A stretch of 64,000 nucleotides of DNA, from contig OX345640.1 of NCBI GenBank assembly GCA_947044365.1, positions 3,584,001 to 3,648,000 of the forward strand, in the 5' to 3' direction. Position 1 is the first letter of the stretch; every line of letters starts with the position of its first letter. The notes below the pieces were generated by a model, which saw nothing but the letters and a program-made list of their open reading frames with translations, was not told the origin of the DNA and ran no database searches. The translations under genes were made by a program, and so were the position numbers. The stretch comes from Petrosia ficiformis (lineage: Eukaryota > Porifera > Demospongiae > Haplosclerida > Petrosiidae). Shown piece by piece: positions 61,788-64,000 of this stretch.

Positions 61788-63407
61788 ATGAAGTATCACT
61801 TACTCATTCATTTTGTGTTGGCACTTGGATGCATCGGTAAAATTACAATTTGTACAAAATTGTATTCATGTACTCACTCACTTTTAGTCAAAACTGCATT
61901 TCAACTTTCTTTATTTTTTCTCTTTACAGTTCTTACTGCGAATGGTAAAGAACTCTCAACCTATGAAAATGACTTCTACATTGGTTTTCTGGGGAGGGAC
62001 TACTATATAGATGAAATAATTCAAATCAGGGTTCATACCTTTGAGACCTCCTCGGTACCTTTCAGCATTTCTTCGAAGACCGGATATAGTTATATTGCAT
62101 CAACATCTGCAAGTAGTCCAGCTACTGTAACTATCCCAACATCATTTCAAGTGAGGGATAGTGGATATGAATATCGTAATCTTGGACTCCACATTACATC
62201 ACTCCCTACAAATCCAATTACTGTCCTTGTTATTGGATATATTGAACATACTACAATGACATATGTAGCTCATCCTTATTTGGAACAGCTAACTACTGCA
62301 TATACTTATTATGGTGTTTCTGCTGACACTCATGATACTAGTCAAGTATTGCTTATCAGTTGTCGAGATTATACAACAGTAACAATCACGCCCACTCAAT
62401 ATGTATCTCTGCCACAGAATCCACAGTTATTTGACAGCAGATATTTGGATATATCTGCTGGTGATAGTCATACAGTTACACTTCATGAAATGCAGTCCCT
62501 ATTAATAAACAGTGACTATGATCTTACTGGAACTAAAATTGTTTCGAATCATCCATTGACAGTTATTAGTGGACATGATTGTGCAAACATTCCTACTGAA
62601 TATGGTGACTGTGATGCTATTAGTACTCAAATACCACCAACTGTCAACTGGGGAAATAGTTTCCTATTACCTCCATTAACAAGTCGTGCTAATGGACAAC
62701 GATACAAAATTATAGCTTCTGAAAGTAATACTATAGCAGAAATAAAGTGTGGAACAAACTTAAAGAAAATTATAGTACTTTCAAATGATGGAGACATTCA
62801 CCAGTTTGATACAAATTCTAATGAATATTGTACAGTACTAACTAGTAATCCTTCATATGTGGCTGAGTATGGGTTTGGACGTGACTACCTTAGTGATGGA
62901 TATGGCGGTCCACTTCTTATGACAATACCTCCATTAGATCAATACATACACAATGTCACATTCTCATCCATTGCAACCATGCCGAAAAACTATTTCACCA
63001 TTTTAGTACCCAATGATCAATACTTCAACCAGACATATTTATATAATGGATTCACACTTACCCCTACCTGGACTACTATATACTATCCCAATGGATCAAT
63101 TGCTGGATATGGATATAGCACTCAGTTTGGTGGTGGTGTCACTGTTAGTCATAGTAACGTTCATGGACAAATAGCTGTCATTGTATATGGATTTATGTTG
63201 CATGGTGGTTATGGATACATTGCAGGAATGAAAATGCCCCTATTAACAGTGATGTTTACTTATCTGAAGTCAGCTTCACAAAAGAAAAGTATTATGTAGG
63301 AGAAGGAGAAGAAGTAGTTATTGTGGTTCTTGAAAGATATTTAGAAGTAAGTTCGTCGGTTTCTGTTCGCTTAAAAATATTGTTGTCGCAAGTTGCTACT
63401 GCTAAAG
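61788..63407 (+). pseudogene. Tandem paralogue of the IgGFc-binding receptor; frameshifted, 3' end outside window
   Basis: Same start (MKYHLLIHFVLALG) and exon plan as the gene at 55154: exon 1 61788-61836, exon 2 61930-63407, joined in phase 1. The IgGFc-binding domain is intact (DLTGTKIVSNHPLTVISGHD, IPPTVNWGNSFLLPPLTSR, YKIIASESNTIAEIKC). Just after GYIAGMKMP, at a run of four C (63237-63240), the frame shifts by one base relative to the paralogue. The open frame then stops at TAG (63297-63299), while the next frame continues as the Calx-beta start (SEVSFTKEKYYVGEGEEVVIVVLERY) up to a good donor at 63408. Exon 2 is 1478 bases, not a multiple of three, whereas the paralogue has 1494. The next exons are not seen before 64000, because the following intron has grown by insertion of a microsatellite and a MITE. 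It may be a recent pseudogene, a short secreted form, or a sequencing error in the C run. Confidence 0.75.
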
Positions 63408-63506
63408 GTAAGAACTTTTTGTTCTCCTCATACTATTTTGTTTTACTCGCTTCTATTGCTATATATGATATATAATATATATATATATATATATATGTAT
63501 ATAGCT

Positions 63507-63618
63507 ATTATGTAACGCTATGAGTGCTATATCACATTTATAAGCACCGAGCCCAAAGGCATAGCCAGAGGGCGAGGTTGCTTATAAATGTGATATTGCA
63601 CAAGTGGTGTCACATAAT
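63507..63618. mobile_element. Short MITE/hairpin in intron 2 of IgGFc receptor copy 2
   Basis: ATATCACATTTATAAGCA (from 63529) pairs exactly with TGCTTATAAATGTGATAT (to 63596). The similarity extends outward to ATTATGT and CACATAAT, giving arms of about 40 bases. A TA run lies just before it. Confidence 0.8.
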
Positions 63619-63848
63619 TAATATAATTATATCATGATGAAGCCACACGTGTACACGTGTATACACTGACATGAATAAAGAAAACGAAAGTCCATTGTCA
63701 AACGGCCATGAAGTGAGCTGCATCCATCAAAAAAGAAATGATTGTCTTTGTCTTTAAATAAGCGATTTAAATCTCTGAGAGTCGCACAGGTCACAAGTCA
63801 ACAGATGGTTTGAGAGCTTATGAGACAGTTACAGACATACAACATGAA

Positions 63849-64000
63849 TAGGTATCTAAGATTTGTCTGGATCATTGGACAAATTTAACAGTGATGGCCA
63901 ATGCAGCAGTAAATCTTATTCTGTAAGTAGAAATCTATTTGAGCCAAATACGTCGTATGCAAATCAGTACAACAACAGTATGTTTTATTCACCTCCATCA
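63849..64000 (+). other. Open frame running off the window end; possible exon
   Basis: After a TAA at about 63855, one frame stays open to the last base. It is rich in Ser, Asn and Tyr (SSKSYSVSRNLFEPNTSYAN, then QYNNSMFYSPPS). AACAG at about 63887-63891 could serve as an acceptor. It does not match the Calx-beta exon expected next in the receptor. Too short to identify. Confidence 0.2.

Overview
The window is AT-rich eukaryotic DNA from an invertebrate animal with short exons, GT-AG introns and a very heavy load of repeats. I assembled the genes by reading across introns and checking that codon phases joined. Six protein-coding loci can be supported. The mix of genes (a metazoan sideroflexin, a cilia protein, ROR/MuSK-type frizzled CRD modules, and IgGFc-binding plus Calx-beta receptors in tandem), together with palindromic ACATGT-rich introns, suggests a sponge, probably a demosponge. 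That is inference, not proof.

Layout. 1-6404: a 61-bp satellite, a 112-bp tandem array and scattered small elements; the missing 5' part of the sideroflexin gene is not visible here. 6405-21074 (+): the last seven exons of a sideroflexin-5-like gene; its first visible intron (6.7 kb) holds a hAT transposase remnant, a 49-bp palindrome, a piggyBac-like element, a tRNA-like SINE remnant and a decayed LINE. 21658-24023 and 26214-28767 (-): two paralogous two-exon genes for secreted, probably GPI-anchored proteins with two frizzled-type cysteine-rich modules each. 29009-54099 (+): a complete CFAP99 orthologue in 26 small exons over 25 kb, head-to-head with the second frizzled-like gene. A fragment of a third frizzled-like copy lies antisense in its second intron. 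55154-58704 (+): a complete type I receptor (signal peptide, IgGFc-binding domain, Calx-beta domains, Ser/Thr stalk, one membrane helix, tyrosine-rich tail). 61788 onward (+): its tandem paralogue, with a one-base frameshift and cut by the window end.

The most interesting part is 55-64 kb: a tandem receptor locus whose intact member has an FCGBP-like ectodomain and a cytoplasmic tail with ITAM-like, YxxM and YxN tyrosine motifs. That architecture would suit a signalling recognition receptor. The twin-CRD family at 21-31 kb is a second group that looks undescribed.

The repeats are mostly non-autonomous DNA elements: a family of about 400 bp with at least eight copies, a family of about 200 bp with three copies in CFAP99 introns, an 894-bp foldback element, and many local tandem duplications. 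No prokaryotic features, CRISPR arrays or rRNA genes were seen.
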